A stretch of 64,000 nt of DNA, from contig CAXBLT010000007.1 of NCBI GenBank assembly GCA_963976795.1, positions 1 through 64,000 on the forward strand, in the 5' to 3' direction. This DNA comes from UBA7359 sp963976795 (GTDB lineage: Bacteria; Pseudomonadota; Gammaproteobacteria; Eutrophobiales; Eutrophobiaceae). The notes beneath the pieces were generated by a model. The model was not told the origin of the DNA, searched no databases, and saw only the letters and a list, made by a program, of their open reading frames with translations. This document shows positions 27,468 through 36,124 of this stretch, one piece after another. A program made the translations under genes and the position numbers. Positions within the stretch are counted from its first letter, which is position 1. Each line of letters opens with the position of its first letter.

Positions 27468-27980
27468 TTAACTACTAGCTGCACTCCATTCTTTATTTTC
27501 GAGAACGTCCCAGCAAAAATCATAATCTTTAAATACAGTTTCACCACTTTCATTTCTGGCACCCGCTTTACTATACTCAAAATTAACTTTCTCAAAAAGA
27601 AAAGTAATATGTTCTTTAAAAAACTCATCATTTATATTGCCACCAGAAACGACCGATTTAATTACGACAGACTCTATTTTCACATGCAATAGCTTTTTAA
27701 CAGGTTCTCTTTTACCTCTTAGAGGAGTCATACTTATCTCGACATTCGGAATTTTTTCACCTTGTGCAAACAATAATCGAATCCCTGGGCTATCAATTCC
27801 AATAGGCTTAATAACAGATAACTCATTCAATGATGTCTTGCCATCATCCATAGCGTCTATAGACTTTCGGTTACTAGTCATACCCCAATTCCATGAATGT
27901 ATTTCGGACCAGCCTTTATGTTCAGAACTTATTGACGTGCCAATGACACCGTCTATCTTCATGCTCATTTGAAGATCCAT
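27468..27980 (-). CDS. Hcp-family (type VI tube) protein, orphan
   Basis: 170 aa from the ATG at 27980, placed 5 nt after GGAGA; an ATG four codons upstream overlaps that ribosome binding site. The opening MSMKIDGVIG and GWSEIHSWNWGMTSN are characteristic of Hcp, which forms hexameric rings stacked into the type VI secretion tube and also carries effectors. No other type VI secretion genes are in the window, so it is an orphan Hcp or a related effector-carrier. It is somewhat longer than typical Hcp (about 160 aa), with the difference mostly in the C-terminus. Confidence 0.82.
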   Translation of the reverse strand: MDLQMSMKIDGVIGTSISSEHKGWSEIHSWNWGMTSNRKSIDAMDDGKTSLNELSVIKPIGIDSPGIRLLFAQGEKIPNVEISMTPLRGKREPVKKLLHVKIESVVIKSVVSGGNINDEFFKEHITFLFEKVNFEYSKAGARNESGETVFKDYDFCWDVLENKEWSAASS

Positions 27981-28125
27981 GATTTTCTCCATTTATTACA
28001 TAGTTATTAAAAAGATCTAAGGAGAAGTCATACAAACAACATAGTGAGTTCAACGTAAACCGTCAATATTTATCAAAGATTAGTTACAGCTAACCGAGTG
28101 ACAATGAATGCAGTTAAACTTTCTA

Positions 28126-28251
28126 TTATTTATCTGTTGCGATAAAGGGTGAGAGAGTACCTTTCTTAGCTCTTTTAGCAGCACGTTTCTCTTTCAATGA
28201 GAGTTCAGGTTTCTTCGCGGCTTCTTTTCTACTATTCCGTTCTTTAGACAT
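28126..28251 (-). CDS. Small basic protein, 41 aa
   Basis: 41 codons plus stop: starts MSKERNSRKEAAKKPELSL, contains KEKRAAKRAKK and ends SPFIATDK. About a third of residues are Lys or Arg. GGAGAAC lies just upstream of the ATG. Short, lysine-rich proteins of this shape (xKERNxRKExKKKPxxSLKEKRAAKxAKK) occur in many proteobacteria and are usually left unannotated; a nucleic-acid or ribosome association is possible but unproven. It sits alone between hcp and a Nudix gene. Confidence 0.65.
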   Translation of the reverse strand: MSKERNSRKEAAKKPELSLKEKRAAKRAKKGTLSPFIATDK

Positions 28252-28359
28252 GGTTGTTCTCCAGATGGGGAAGCATGCAACTATCTGCATAACTGAGTTA
28301 GCACTCTACTCCAAACAAAGCACAATGTATCAATTAATAGTAAATGATACCTGACTCCT

Positions 28360-28893
28360 TTAGTTATTATTCCTTTCATTCAAGTAATTCATCAGCACCG
28401 CATAGGTAAAACCCCATAACGGTGTATCTCCAAGTCGTATGTAGGGAAATTCCTGATTATCATATTCGGGGGCGATCACGCCGCTGTCGTGATTCTCAGG
28501 ATCAGTAAGATAAGACAACTCCAGCCAACACGCTGAGGCGATCTCTGTCTCATCTGGAGTTAGATCTACCCGCTCAGGTATCTCCCATAAAAACGGCGCA
28601 ACAATGACAGGATGTTTTCGTTTGCGACCGGCTTGAGATATCGGCAAAGCGCGTTCGTAATGGTCGGCAGAAAGGTTGCAACCACATTCTTCCAAAACTT
28701 CGCGTTGGCAGGTTGCTAATAGATCAGAGTCTGATTCATCCACCTTCCCACCAGGAAAGGCCCATTGACCCGACCATGGATCAGCGTCATAGTCCGCCCT
28801 GCGCACCAGTAATATAGACGGCGATTTGCGCGTAACAACAAGAGCCACTGCCGCACTCGGATGTTCAATTTCATCAATCTCATTCACTGTCAT
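28360..28893 (-). CDS. Nudix hydrolase
   Basis: 177 aa. The Nudix box begins at G49 (GGKVDESDSDLLATCQREVL) and continues REVLEECG at 64-71; the glutamate of the GX5E part is Asp55 here, the REXXEE metal-binding part is intact. The family hydrolyses nucleoside diphosphates linked to another group. FPGGK and the C-terminal WGFT(Y/A) match CoA-pyrophosphatase-like members (NudL/YeaB type), so CoA or a nucleotide sugar is a plausible substrate, not shown. Confidence 0.88.
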   Translation of the reverse strand: MTVNEIDEIEHPSAAVALVVTRKSPSILLVRRADYDADPWSGQWAFPGGKVDESDSDLLATCQREVLEECGCNLSADHYERALPISQAGRKRKHPVIVAPFLWEIPERVDLTPDETEIASACWLELSYLTDPENHDSGVIAPEYDNQEFPYIRLGDTPLWGFTYAVLMNYLNERNNN

Positions 28894-29027
28894 ACTCTAT
28901 CTAATCTTGACAGAAAAGAGTACTCCCAGTTGTCTCTGTTTTAATAACCGCAATCTTTTTGAAATAGAAACTGCCTTTGAATATGAAAGGCCTTTTAAAG
29001 ACAGTCACTTTAAATTTTTAGCGTAAT

Positions 29028-29786
29028 TTAAACAAGCTTATATAGAATAGGCATCGCCACGATATTGTTTACTGTGAAATTTTTCAGCACAAAATTATTT
29101 AAACTTGGTTTGAATATTAATGAAGGTAAGACATCAATAAGCTTATCCCATCGACAATGATTGATAAGATTGTACTGAGAACCAGCTTCGACAGGCTGTA
29201 TTGGCGTAGAGTTTGTCAAATTGGCTTTTGCAGTCCACCATCCCGCCGTATATTCCCATACATCTAACAAGGTCTGCGTCTCTTCCGCATAGAAATAGTT
29301 AAATAAAAAAATACCATTTGAATCCTTGCTAACCTCATCAATCCGATTAGCATTTTTTGCTATCATCGAATGTGTATAGGACGCTTTATCATTTAACACT
29401 TGCTCAATTTTTTTAAACTCAGATGAATCCCTCACTCTTAAAGCATCATCAACGGATGTACATTCAATAAGAATAACAATATCAAATTTAGCGATATGAA
29501 CCTCATAGCCCTTTTTCTTGATGAGTTCCAAACCTGGATTTGATCCTGGGGGAATAATAAACGCATCAAACAGATCTGCTCGCTGAATCGGTGGTGATGA
29601 CGATTTTAATTCAGTACAAAGAACCTTAAGTTCGGAGAGTAGTGCTTTTTTAGAAGCGCTCTTAGATAAAAAAGGCCTCGGTAGTTCGACTTCTGCGGCA
29701 AGCTGGATGTAACCATAAGAATTAGGCGGTTTGATCATGCCTTGCTCTTTAATGCTGTGCGCAAGGTGAGAATTAACAATCTCCAT
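29028..29786 (-). CDS. Protein of unknown function
   Basis: 252 aa. GAGGA lies 7 nt before the ATG, supporting this start. No signal peptide or membrane helix. AKFDIVILIECTSVDDALRV and SSEFKKIEQVLND look like a Dabb-type alpha/beta fold in the middle; FNYFYAEETQTLLDVWEYTAGWW is unusually aromatic. No family recognised. It precedes the NTF2-like, NmrA-like and LOG genes in physical order but is downstream of them in transcription. Confidence 0.55.
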   Translation of the reverse strand: MEIVNSHLAHSIKEQGMIKPPNSYGYIQLAAEVELPRPFLSKSASKKALLSELKVLCTELKSSSPPIQRADLFDAFIIPPGSNPGLELIKKKGYEVHIAKFDIVILIECTSVDDALRVRDSSEFKKIEQVLNDKASYTHSMIAKNANRIDEVSKDSNGIFLFNYFYAEETQTLLDVWEYTAGWWTAKANLTNSTPIQPVEAGSQYNLINHCRWDKLIDVLPSLIFKPSLNNFVLKNFTVNNIVAMPILYKLV

Positions 29787-29861
29787 ATGAACATCCTCGA
29801 TATAATTTTGTTAAAAATACCTGTTTACAAATAAATAAAAAGACCAGCCTTTTAGTTTACT

Positions 29862-30245
29862 TTAATACATAGGATTACTATTTTTTGAGTCAGCGGGAAT
29901 TTCCTGAATTGAATCCCAATACTCAATAATCTTACCGCCTTCATCAAAACGAAAAAAATCCATCGTCACATACTGTTCATTATCCGGCCAGGTTTGGTGA
30001 GTATGCAAAGCTACCAGATCACCCTCTGCAACCGCACGTACAAACTCGATGCTTTTATCGGGATAATCTTTTCTCATCTCGTCAAAGTAATCGATGAACG
30101 CTTGCTTGCCATCGGCAACCAAAGGATTGTGTTGTATGTACTCAGCACCGACATAAAGTTCAACCGCTTTAGATGGTTCTCCCAGATAGGCCATTCGATA
30201 AAATTCAATCGCGTTTCGTTTATTTGATTCCAAGTCGTGCCCCAT
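29862..30245 (-). CDS. SnoaL/NTF2-like family protein
   Basis: 127 aa, a cone-shaped alpha+beta fold with a pocket. NAIEFYRMAYLGEPSKAVELY and IQHNPLVADGKQAFIDYF are characteristic of SnoaL-like predicted ester cyclases; FRFDEGGKIIEYWD closes the sheet. The actual reaction is unknown for this subgroup. GGAGAG precedes the ATG. The NmrA-like gene ends upstream with a 35 bp gap, so both may be co-transcribed. Confidence 0.85.
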   Translation of the reverse strand: MGHDLESNKRNAIEFYRMAYLGEPSKAVELYVGAEYIQHNPLVADGKQAFIDYFDEMRKDYPDKSIEFVRAVAEGDLVALHTHQTWPDNEQYVTMDFFRFDEGGKIIEYWDSIQEIPADSKNSNPMY

Positions 30246-30280
30246 TCGTACTCTCCATATTAAGCCTGCCCTCTTTTAGT

Positions 30281-31006
30281 TCATGCTCGGTTGTAGATTA
30301 CTGGCATTCTTCCTTTCCATTTAGCCCATAAATCCGAATCCACCACTAGGTTCGACATGAAGTTCGCAACGTTAACCCGACTGGTTTGCCCAGCATCAAA
30401 TATAGGATTTCTAGTCGGAGAAGGATAAATATCATACTCGGTAACATTCTCTTCATTTGTAAGACCATCCGGACGCACAACCACCCATTCAATACATTTA
30501 TGTGTTTGGCCGACGTGAACACGAAGAAAATCAGCCGCCTTTTCATTATCGACATGTGGTGGCAATAATAACCGTAATAGCGATATAACACATCGTTGAG
30601 AAAGTGGCGATTGTTCCAGGATGTCTCGATTACTGTTGCCTGCTGTGTTCATAAGAATAATCTTAACTTTCTTATCTGCGTTAATAGACTCAATAGAGCG
30701 TGATATTTTTTCAATGGTATCGGTCACTAATAACCAGGGTTTGCCGAACATGCCTTTGAAGGTTAAATTATGTCCCAAGCAAGAAAGTACGGCATCACAC
30801 CCTTCAACATGGGCAGTAAGATCTGCCTCTATCATGTCATATATGGTGGCATTGATTATCACCAGATTTGGCTGTACATCACTTGTTTGCGCCAACTCAC
30901 TGGTAGCGCGAACAATGACAATCACTTTAATATTCTGCTGGAGTAATTGTTGCACAAGCAATTTACCAGTAGCGCCACTTGCGCCGACGACTAATACTTT
31001 TTTCAT
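30281..31006 (-). CDS. NAD(P)H-binding NmrA-like protein
   Basis: 241 aa atypical SDR. The N-terminal VVGASGATGKLL is the GxxGxxG dinucleotide site; VLSCLGHN is typical of the NAD(P)H-binding Rossmann family, and the classical YxxxK catalytic motif is absent. Members act as redox sensors or reductases; nothing in the sequence decides. Start ATG at 31006 follows a short gap after the LOG gene (41 bp). Confidence 0.85.
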   Translation of the reverse strand: MKKVLVVGASGATGKLLVQQLLQQNIKVIVIVRATSELAQTSDVQPNLVIINATIYDMIEADLTAHVEGCDAVLSCLGHNLTFKGMFGKPWLLVTDTIEKISRSIESINADKKVKIILMNTAGNSNRDILEQSPLSQRCVISLLRLLLPPHVDNEKAADFLRVHVGQTHKCIEWVVVRPDGLTNEENVTEYDIYPSPTRNPIFDAGQTSRVNVANFMSNLVVDSDLWAKWKGRMPVIYNRA

Positions 31007-31047
31007 ATTGTGCCCGTGGTAATTAAACGAATAGTGACAGGAATAGA

Positions 31048-31587
31048 TTAATAAGTTTCCATCAAAGTCAGTAACTTTTCCGGACTATTCTCAACCAAGA
31101 GCATTTCGCGATGATGCGTTTTCACAAACTGCTCCCCTACAGCATGGTTTAGAAAAGCGCATAACTTATCGTAGTATCCTTCAACATTAAGCAATCCACA
31201 TGGTTTTGTATGAAGCCCAAGTTGTGCCCAGGTAAGCACCTCGAATAGCTCTTCCTGAGTACCCAAACCACCAGGTAACGCGATAAATCCATCCGAAAGG
31301 TCCATCATGACTTGCTTTCTTTCGTGCATCGAACCGACGACTTTTAACCCCGTTAACCCCTCATGAGCGACCTCTTTATCGGCTAGTGCTTGAGGTATAA
31401 CACCAATCACTTCACCACCACTGGCTAAAACTGCATCAGCAATTTCACCCATAATACCGACACTGGCACCACCATAAACCAGCCCAATACCGCGCGAAGT
31501 TAGTGCCTTAGCAAGGCTACGCGCTGCGTAGCTATATTCAGGCCGCCTCCCTGAACTAGAACCGCAATAAACACATATATTTTTCAT
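31048..31587 (-). CDS. LOG-family protein (nucleotide 5'-monophosphate phosphoribohydrolase)
   Basis: 179 aa. PGGLGTQEELFE near 100-111 is the PGGxGTxxE signature of the LOG family; YCGSSSGRRPEY and GGASVGIMGEIADA near the N-terminus complete the nucleotide-binding site. Such enzymes cleave ribose phosphate from cytokinin or AMP; in bacteria the physiological substrate is uncertain. First of a same-strand run with the NmrA-like and SnoaL-like genes. Confidence 0.9.
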   Translation of the reverse strand: MKNICVYCGSSSGRRPEYSYAARSLAKALTSRGIGLVYGGASVGIMGEIADAVLASGGEVIGVIPQALADKEVAHEGLTGLKVVGSMHERKQVMMDLSDGFIALPGGLGTQEELFEVLTWAQLGLHTKPCGLLNVEGYYDKLCAFLNHAVGEQFVKTHHREMLLVENSPEKLLTLMETY

Positions 31588-31882
31588 GAAGAATAGACAA
31601 ACTGTTGAAATCAGGTCCTAGAATAACATTGCTAATTACCGAACACCGCTTGGGATTTTATCAATTAAATGGCTCTCACAGCCCTTTAACCCCTGTTTTT
31701 GAGATAAATAGCCTAAAAAGATAGTCTTTCTCGACGGAAAACTATATGGTGCGGTCATTAGTAAAAAATTTGTAGCGGTTCCCGGTAGTAACACGCAATG
31801 TAAGAGCAACCTCTTCCGTAACAGATCCACAACAATTTGCATGCTAATACATTGTTTTTTAATAATTTAAGAGGTATCCAAA

Positions 31883-32086
31883 ATGGCTACAGGTACAGTA
31901 AAATGGTTTAACGATAGTAAAGGATTTGGGTTTATTTCACCTGCTGACGGCAGCGCTGACGTATTTGTCCATCATAGCTCTATTCAGGCTGATGGTTTTA
32001 AGTCACTTGCCGAAGGACAAAGCGTGAGCTTTGATACTGAGCAAGGCGAAAAAGGACCTAGTGCAATCAACGTAGTTGCACAATAG
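31883..32086 (+). CDS. cspA: Cold-shock domain protein
   Basis: 67 aa single OB fold that binds single-stranded RNA/DNA as an RNA chaperone. RNP-1 GFGFISP and RNP-2 DVFVHHS are both present, with WFNDSKGF before. AAGAGGT precedes the ATG. A strong intrinsic terminator follows at 32111-32140. The 295-bp upstream stretch has no supported gene and may form a long leader, as in other csp genes. Whether it is cold-induced is not visible. The symbol indicates the family only. Confidence 0.95.
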   Translation: MATGTVKWFNDSKGFGFISPADGSADVFVHHSSIQADGFKSLAEGQSVSFDTEQGEKGPSAINVVAQ

Positions 32087-32110
32087 ACAAAACAGACAGT
32101 TTTAGTCTGC

Positions 32111-32140
32111 AAAAGCCTCGCTAACCGCGAGGCTTTTTTA
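32111..32140 (+). terminator. Rho-independent terminator of cspA
   Basis: AAAAGCCTCGC - loop TAACC - GCGAGGCTTTT followed by more T. A stem of 11 bp, GC-rich in its inner 7, with a T-tract 25 bp after the cspA stop. Also an A-run on the left, so it can work leftward. Confidence 0.93.
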
Positions 32141-32313
32141 TTTCTGTAACATTAAAACCCGCCGCCCTTATTGACCTACCATCAAGGATTCTCAATTAGC
32201 TTATTGAATCATTTTAAAAATATATTCGTAAAACAGTGTAATACGCTAATTATGTAAAAACGATTCAAGAGCGTTGCATGAACTGCGTCGATATAGTGTT
32301 CGCAAAGCAAGTC

Positions 32314-33210
32314 CTATTTGGCAGCAATGATTCTCGCTACGCTGAAGGCCTTCTCATGATCAATATAGATCGGCTTGTCTGTTTCCTTCATCATTTCAAA
32401 CAAACGCTGATGCACTTTGTTTTTTATATGACCAATCTTCAAAGCACCGATACTAACCGCCTTTTTCGGTGTGAAATCAAGTGTTTCGCCCATATCATTG
32501 ACACCAACCCCTTCAATTCCCGCAGGTGGCACAGCGTTGGCATCGCTTGCAACTATCAATTCTGAAGCTTTTCTCAATTGAGATTTGGAAATAACCTGAA
32601 GCCCTGCCTTAGCAGCATTAATTATAACATTTGATGTCTTTAACAAATTTAAAATGGCCTTATCCGAGCCAATATTGACACCTCTCATATTGACATCAAA
32701 ACGCGAATTATATTCATCGGCAATGGCCTGAGCGACCTTCTTACCCCGAGTACTACCAAGGTAGACTTCTGCGCCACATTTTGATGCCAAGATGCCCGCA
32801 CACACACCAACAGGTCCAGTCCCTCCCAAGATATGTATTTTTTTGTCCTTCAGGCTTTCATTTGTGATATTTTTTACCCAGACTTCAGCGCAGGCCACCA
32901 GCGCGGCTGCCGTTGTGATTGCACCACTGGGATCAGCAAAAATGGAAACCTCGAACGGCGGAGACATAGCGGCCTTTGCTCGATAAAACATGTCTATGGC
33001 TAAGCCATATTCACGCCCACCAATAAAAATACCCGTACACTGAGAGCCTTGTGAATAGATAAGATCCTGAGTCAGATAATGGACATCATCAAGACCCACT
33101 TCCGTATAGGGGACTACCCCTTCGATTCTGGCACTATGCGCCATATTAACGTCAAACGGGCTGACATTTTTGGTCGGGGTAAAAATATGCACAAAATAGC
33201 GTTCGTCCAT
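32314..33210 (-). CDS. mtdB: NAD(P)-dependent methylene-tetrahydromethanopterin dehydrogenase (MtdB-like)
   Basis: 298 aa. The N-terminal VHIFTPTKNVSPFDVNMAHSA and VPYTEVGLDDVHYLTQD match MtdB of methylotrophs; GGTGPVG near 127-133 is the nucleotide motif, and FADPSGAITTAAALVA is also typical. MtdB oxidises methylene-tetrahydromethanopterin in formaldehyde oxidation. Other genes of that pathway (fae, mch, fhc) are not in the window, so the role here, C1 oxidation or something borrowed, is open. Single gene. Confidence 0.82.
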   Translation of the reverse strand: MDERYFVHIFTPTKNVSPFDVNMAHSARIEGVVPYTEVGLDDVHYLTQDLIYSQGSQCTGIFIGGREYGLAIDMFYRAKAAMSPPFEVSIFADPSGAITTAAALVACAEVWVKNITNESLKDKKIHILGGTGPVGVCAGILASKCGAEVYLGSTRGKKVAQAIADEYNSRFDVNMRGVNIGSDKAILNLLKTSNVIINAAKAGLQVISKSQLRKASELIVASDANAVPPAGIEGVGVNDMGETLDFTPKKAVSIGALKIGHIKNKVHQRLFEMMKETDKPIYIDHEKAFSVARIIAAK

Positions 33211-33292
33211 GTTCCATCATAGCACGGCAAAAATTAATTATATAACCCAAGCGAGTAACAAATAAACGATACTGAGCTCTGGCACCTATATT

Positions 33293-33622
33293 TTATTGAA
33301 AGCTTACATTTTTGTAATATGGAGAATTCATGCCTTTGCTTCCTTCTTCTACCACATCACCATTAAACAGCTTTACTGATAAATTGCCATTAATCTTCTT
33401 TGTAAATGGCACTAGTAGTTCATCAATATACTTTTGGGCGCAATCGAGAGATGCGAATTCATAAAAACCACCAACAGAATGGTTATTAATACCGCTAAGC
33501 CATGTCTTAGACTTAAGGCCCTCAAATTTTTTCATTTCAGGGTTTATAGATTGCCAATCGACCTGTTCAAACGGAACAGAGACTTGATATTCGGCGTAAA
33601 GAAATACTTTTTCCTGACTCAT
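33293..33622 (-). CDS. YdhR-like dimeric alpha/beta-barrel protein
   Basis: 109 aa. YAEYQVSVPFEQVDW, KTWLSGINNHSVGGFYEF and AQKYIDELLVPF resemble the putative mono-oxygenase YdhR (ferredoxin-like dimeric barrel). Catalytic function is not proved for the family. GAGGAAAA lies 5 nt before the ATG. No linked gene explains it. Confidence 0.7.
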   Translation of the reverse strand: MSQEKVFLYAEYQVSVPFEQVDWQSINPEMKKFEGLKSKTWLSGINNHSVGGFYEFASLDCAQKYIDELLVPFTKKINGNLSVKLFNGDVVEEGSKGMNSPYYKNVSFQ

Positions 33623-33735
33623 TAGTTTTCCTCCTCAAAATAATGTTTAATCAAACCCTGATTATTCACATTCCAATGAAACAACGAGACCCAGTACATC
33701 GTTGTTATCTAAGAAAATTATCGGATAAAGTGGGA

Positions 33736-34512
33736 TCAGATTAAATTCGTCCCATTTACGATATACGAACTAGTATCGATTACCTGCGCATCCTTATCAA
33801 AAGTACGCTCCGTAAAGAATACCTCACCTTGCTTATCTCTTAATAACACGGTCGAGCTACGCGTACCGTAGTTTTCAGAACGGACAAAGAGTGGCGAAAG
33901 TCTACGTTCCCATTCAAGACTCACGCCTGTTGAAGGCAGTTCATTATCTGCTGCTAGCGTCTTATCCGAAAGTAATTCAAATAGTTTTTCTGGCTCTGGT
34001 TTCTCTTTTTCTTGAATAATCTTCTCCAGTGCTAATTTGCCCTTGTCTACTTTTGGCCAGGGACTATCCAGCTTACCGTTACTAACTCCATACACACCGG
34101 GCTTTATTTTTTGGCAATCACCTGTAACACTGCAAAAAAACAGTAATGATTGTTTATCTCCCACCAGCAAATTAAATTCATTATAATAGTGATGTTGCAT
34201 CATGACTTTTTGCATATAGTCTTCGGCAGACACCTTACCTTGCAGATAATCACTGACCAAAGCACCTCTGGAAATCGCAGCAGGATTATTCTCTGAGGGT
34301 TCGCGGTAATTAGTGACAGCGGCGATACGGCCATCTATATTGACGCCCATCCACGAGCCTCCATGACGCAGATCCTTGCCGGCAAGAACTGAAGGACAAT
34401 CATCCCAAAATTTTGCAGGCGCAGTTGGTCGTTCGAAAAACTCATCTCTATTAGCAATCAAAATAAACGGATAGTCAGGGCGTCTGTTAAAGCTGAATAG
34501 AAGTAGACACAT
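33736..34512 (-). CDS. NRDE/TANGO2 family protein
   Basis: 258 aa. MCLLLFSFN starts with Cys2, and ANRDEFFERPTAPAKFW carries the eponymous NRDE motif at about 20-23; GGSWMGVNIDGRIAAVTNYRE follows. The exposed Cys2 makes an N-terminal nucleophile hydrolase fold plausible (family knowledge). Human TANGO2 is linked to haem or lipid handling, but the bacterial role is not defined. Confidence 0.92.
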   Translation of the reverse strand: MCLLLFSFNRRPDYPFILIANRDEFFERPTAPAKFWDDCPSVLAGKDLRHGGSWMGVNIDGRIAAVTNYREPSENNPAAISRGALVSDYLQGKVSAEDYMQKVMMQHHYYNEFNLLVGDKQSLLFFCSVTGDCQKIKPGVYGVSNGKLDSPWPKVDKGKLALEKIIQEKEKPEPEKLFELLSDKTLAADNELPSTGVSLEWERRLSPLFVRSENYGTRSSTVLLRDKQGEVFFTERTFDKDAQVIDTSSYIVNGTNLI

Positions 34513-34667
34513 AGCGTCACCATTAAATAAAAAGAAGCTTTAAAGTAATTATCATTTTTTCGGAAAACAACTCACCTCAAACCATGTATTAAACAATACC
34601 CCGATTGTATTAGTAATTAATACTGTTCTGGCTTGAATGATACTTAACATAGACATATTTTTTTAAA

Positions 34668-35552
34668 TCAACATCCTTCTTCGGTATGCTTTCTATTATT
34701 TCTTTTACTTAACAACCACCCAAAAATAGCACCGGTAAAGAACATAATTATTGAATAGGTTACTGATGGGATCATCATCGTGTTGTTGCCAATCAAAGTA
34801 CCAGCGACAACAAGCGCCAAGGTTCCATTCTGAATACCCACTTCAAAACCAATAGCGGTGGACTGCTTGTCATTGAGTTTTGCCCAGTTAGCAAGCTGGT
34901 AACCTAAGAGTAACACCACTAAATTAAGCGCTAAGGTAGCAGCGCCTGCTTGCGCGAAAAAACTCGCCATATTTTCAGAGTTTTTCATGACAATTAAAGC
35001 AATAATCAAAAACAGGAAAAAGATTGAGAACCATTTAAGTACAGTTTCAATTTTCTCAGCAGCGATTGGAAAGCGTGATAAAGAAAACATACCTAAAGCA
35101 ATAGGAAACACGGTGATCACTAATAATTGAACTATCGTTTTTACAACAGGGAGTTCAAATTCTGTATTACTATCCATAAAATAGAACATACTCAAAGAAC
35201 TCAGCAAAGGAATCGTAAATGGGGTAATTAAACTCGTCAGCAGCGTTAAACTAACAGAAAGTGAAACATCACCTTCAAATAAATAAGTAAACATATTGGA
35301 AGTCGCACCGCCAGGCGCTAGGGCAATGATGATCAAACCAACAGCCAACTCAGCGGGTAATTTGAAAAAAAATGCAAGAATAAAGGCAACGAAGGGTAAT
35401 AAGATTAATTGCCCAATTAATCCAATAATTATAGCTTTAGGGTATTTAAAAATATTTTTAAAATCAGAAAGTCTCAAAGAAATTCCAATTCCAAACATAA
35501 TAAGAAAAAGAGAGGCCGGAAGAATAATTTTAGTTAACACATCAGCTTGCAT
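34668..35552 (-). CDS. Bile acid:sodium symporter (BASS) family transporter
   Basis: 294 aa from the ATG at 35552, which has GGGGAA 4 nt upstream; the frame opens at a TTG four codons earlier. About nine to ten membrane helices. ALAPGGATSNMFTYLFEGDVSLSV and GIQNGTLALVV are the two conserved sodium-site stretches of the family. Substrate in bacteria varies (bile acids, pantoate, other organic acids); not determinable here. The symporter is alone, with a 570-bp gap upstream. Confidence 0.9.
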   Translation of the reverse strand: MQADVLTKIILPASLFLIMFGIGISLRLSDFKNIFKYPKAIIIGLIGQLILLPFVAFILAFFFKLPAELAVGLIIIALAPGGATSNMFTYLFEGDVSLSVSLTLLTSLITPFTIPLLSSLSMFYFMDSNTEFELPVVKTIVQLLVITVFPIALGMFSLSRFPIAAEKIETVLKWFSIFFLFLIIALIVMKNSENMASFFAQAGAATLALNLVVLLLGYQLANWAKLNDKQSTAIGFEVGIQNGTLALVVAGTLIGNNTMMIPSVTYSIIMFFTGAIFGWLLSKRNNRKHTEEGC

Positions 35553-35956
35553 ACTGTTCCCCAATATAAATAATACACACCCATGATACAGAGAAAAATT
35601 AAAGAGGCCTGCTCTTTAACGCCTGGCATAAACATTAAAGGATGCTACTCACGTTAATTTTTATTACTCAATACCTTTGCACTAACTCGCTGCCTTAATG
35701 CCCTATAAACAAACAATTTTACAAATAAACCCATCTACTACAACCTGACATAAACTTCTATAAATTACTGATAATTATATATTATTTTTCTTTTAGAAAG
35801 AAATTGTTACTGTGGTATTTACATTGTAATAACCTACCTATGATATCTAATTTGGCATATCTATAGTGTAACTGGTGGGTATATTTTTGAAATTGATTGA
35901 GGCATTCTGTTTTACAAATCGGCAACCCATACGTCTAGCTTATACTCTGTTAATAG

Positions 35957-35985
35957 TATTGCTGCACGATAGATGTGCAGTAATA
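35957..35985. repeat. Hairpin TATTGCTGCAC-N7-GTGCAGTAATA
   Basis: 11-bp arms with one G.T wobble in the RNA form, loop GATAGAT. First of three consecutive hairpins in the fixH-BASS gap. Not a standard terminator (no T-run). Confidence 0.5.
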
Positions 35986-36025
35986 TCCAGCTTTCCGATA
36001 CCATTACGAATCGCAAGTAATATGC

Positions 36026-36042
36026 AATGAGAGTTACTCATT
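36026..36042. repeat. Inverted repeat AATGAG-N5-CTCATT
   Basis: Perfect 6-bp arms, spacer AGTTA. The same arms and spacer length occur at 8251-8267. Second of three hairpins in this gap. Confidence 0.4.
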
Positions 36043-36058
36043 TTGCCGCTGACTACGG

Positions 36059-36080
36059 CCAAACCTTATCTTTAGTTTGG
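36059..36080. repeat. Hairpin CCAAAC-N10-GTTTGG
   Basis: Perfect 6-bp arms, loop of 10 nt, about 45 bp downstream of the fixH stop. Could stabilise the 3' end of the cco transcript; no T-tract follows in the transcript's direction. Confidence 0.4.
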
Positions 36081-36124
36081 TTTAAATCAATTTATTTGAG
36101 TATTTTTAACAAGGTTCAAGATGG

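Larger units (their letters stand above)
35553..36124. other. Intergenic region with three hairpins
   Basis: About 570 bp between fixH and the BASS gene; it should carry the BASS promoter. I see no coding frame of quality. Three inverted repeats lie within about 125 bp: 35957-35985, 36026-36042 and 36059-36080. None is followed by a T-tract. Confidence 0.6.

Noticed and set aside
31636..31842. 68-codon leftward frame upstream of cspA
   Set aside because: No recognisable family, poor ribosome binding site, and it lies where a cold-shock leader would be; likely non-coding.
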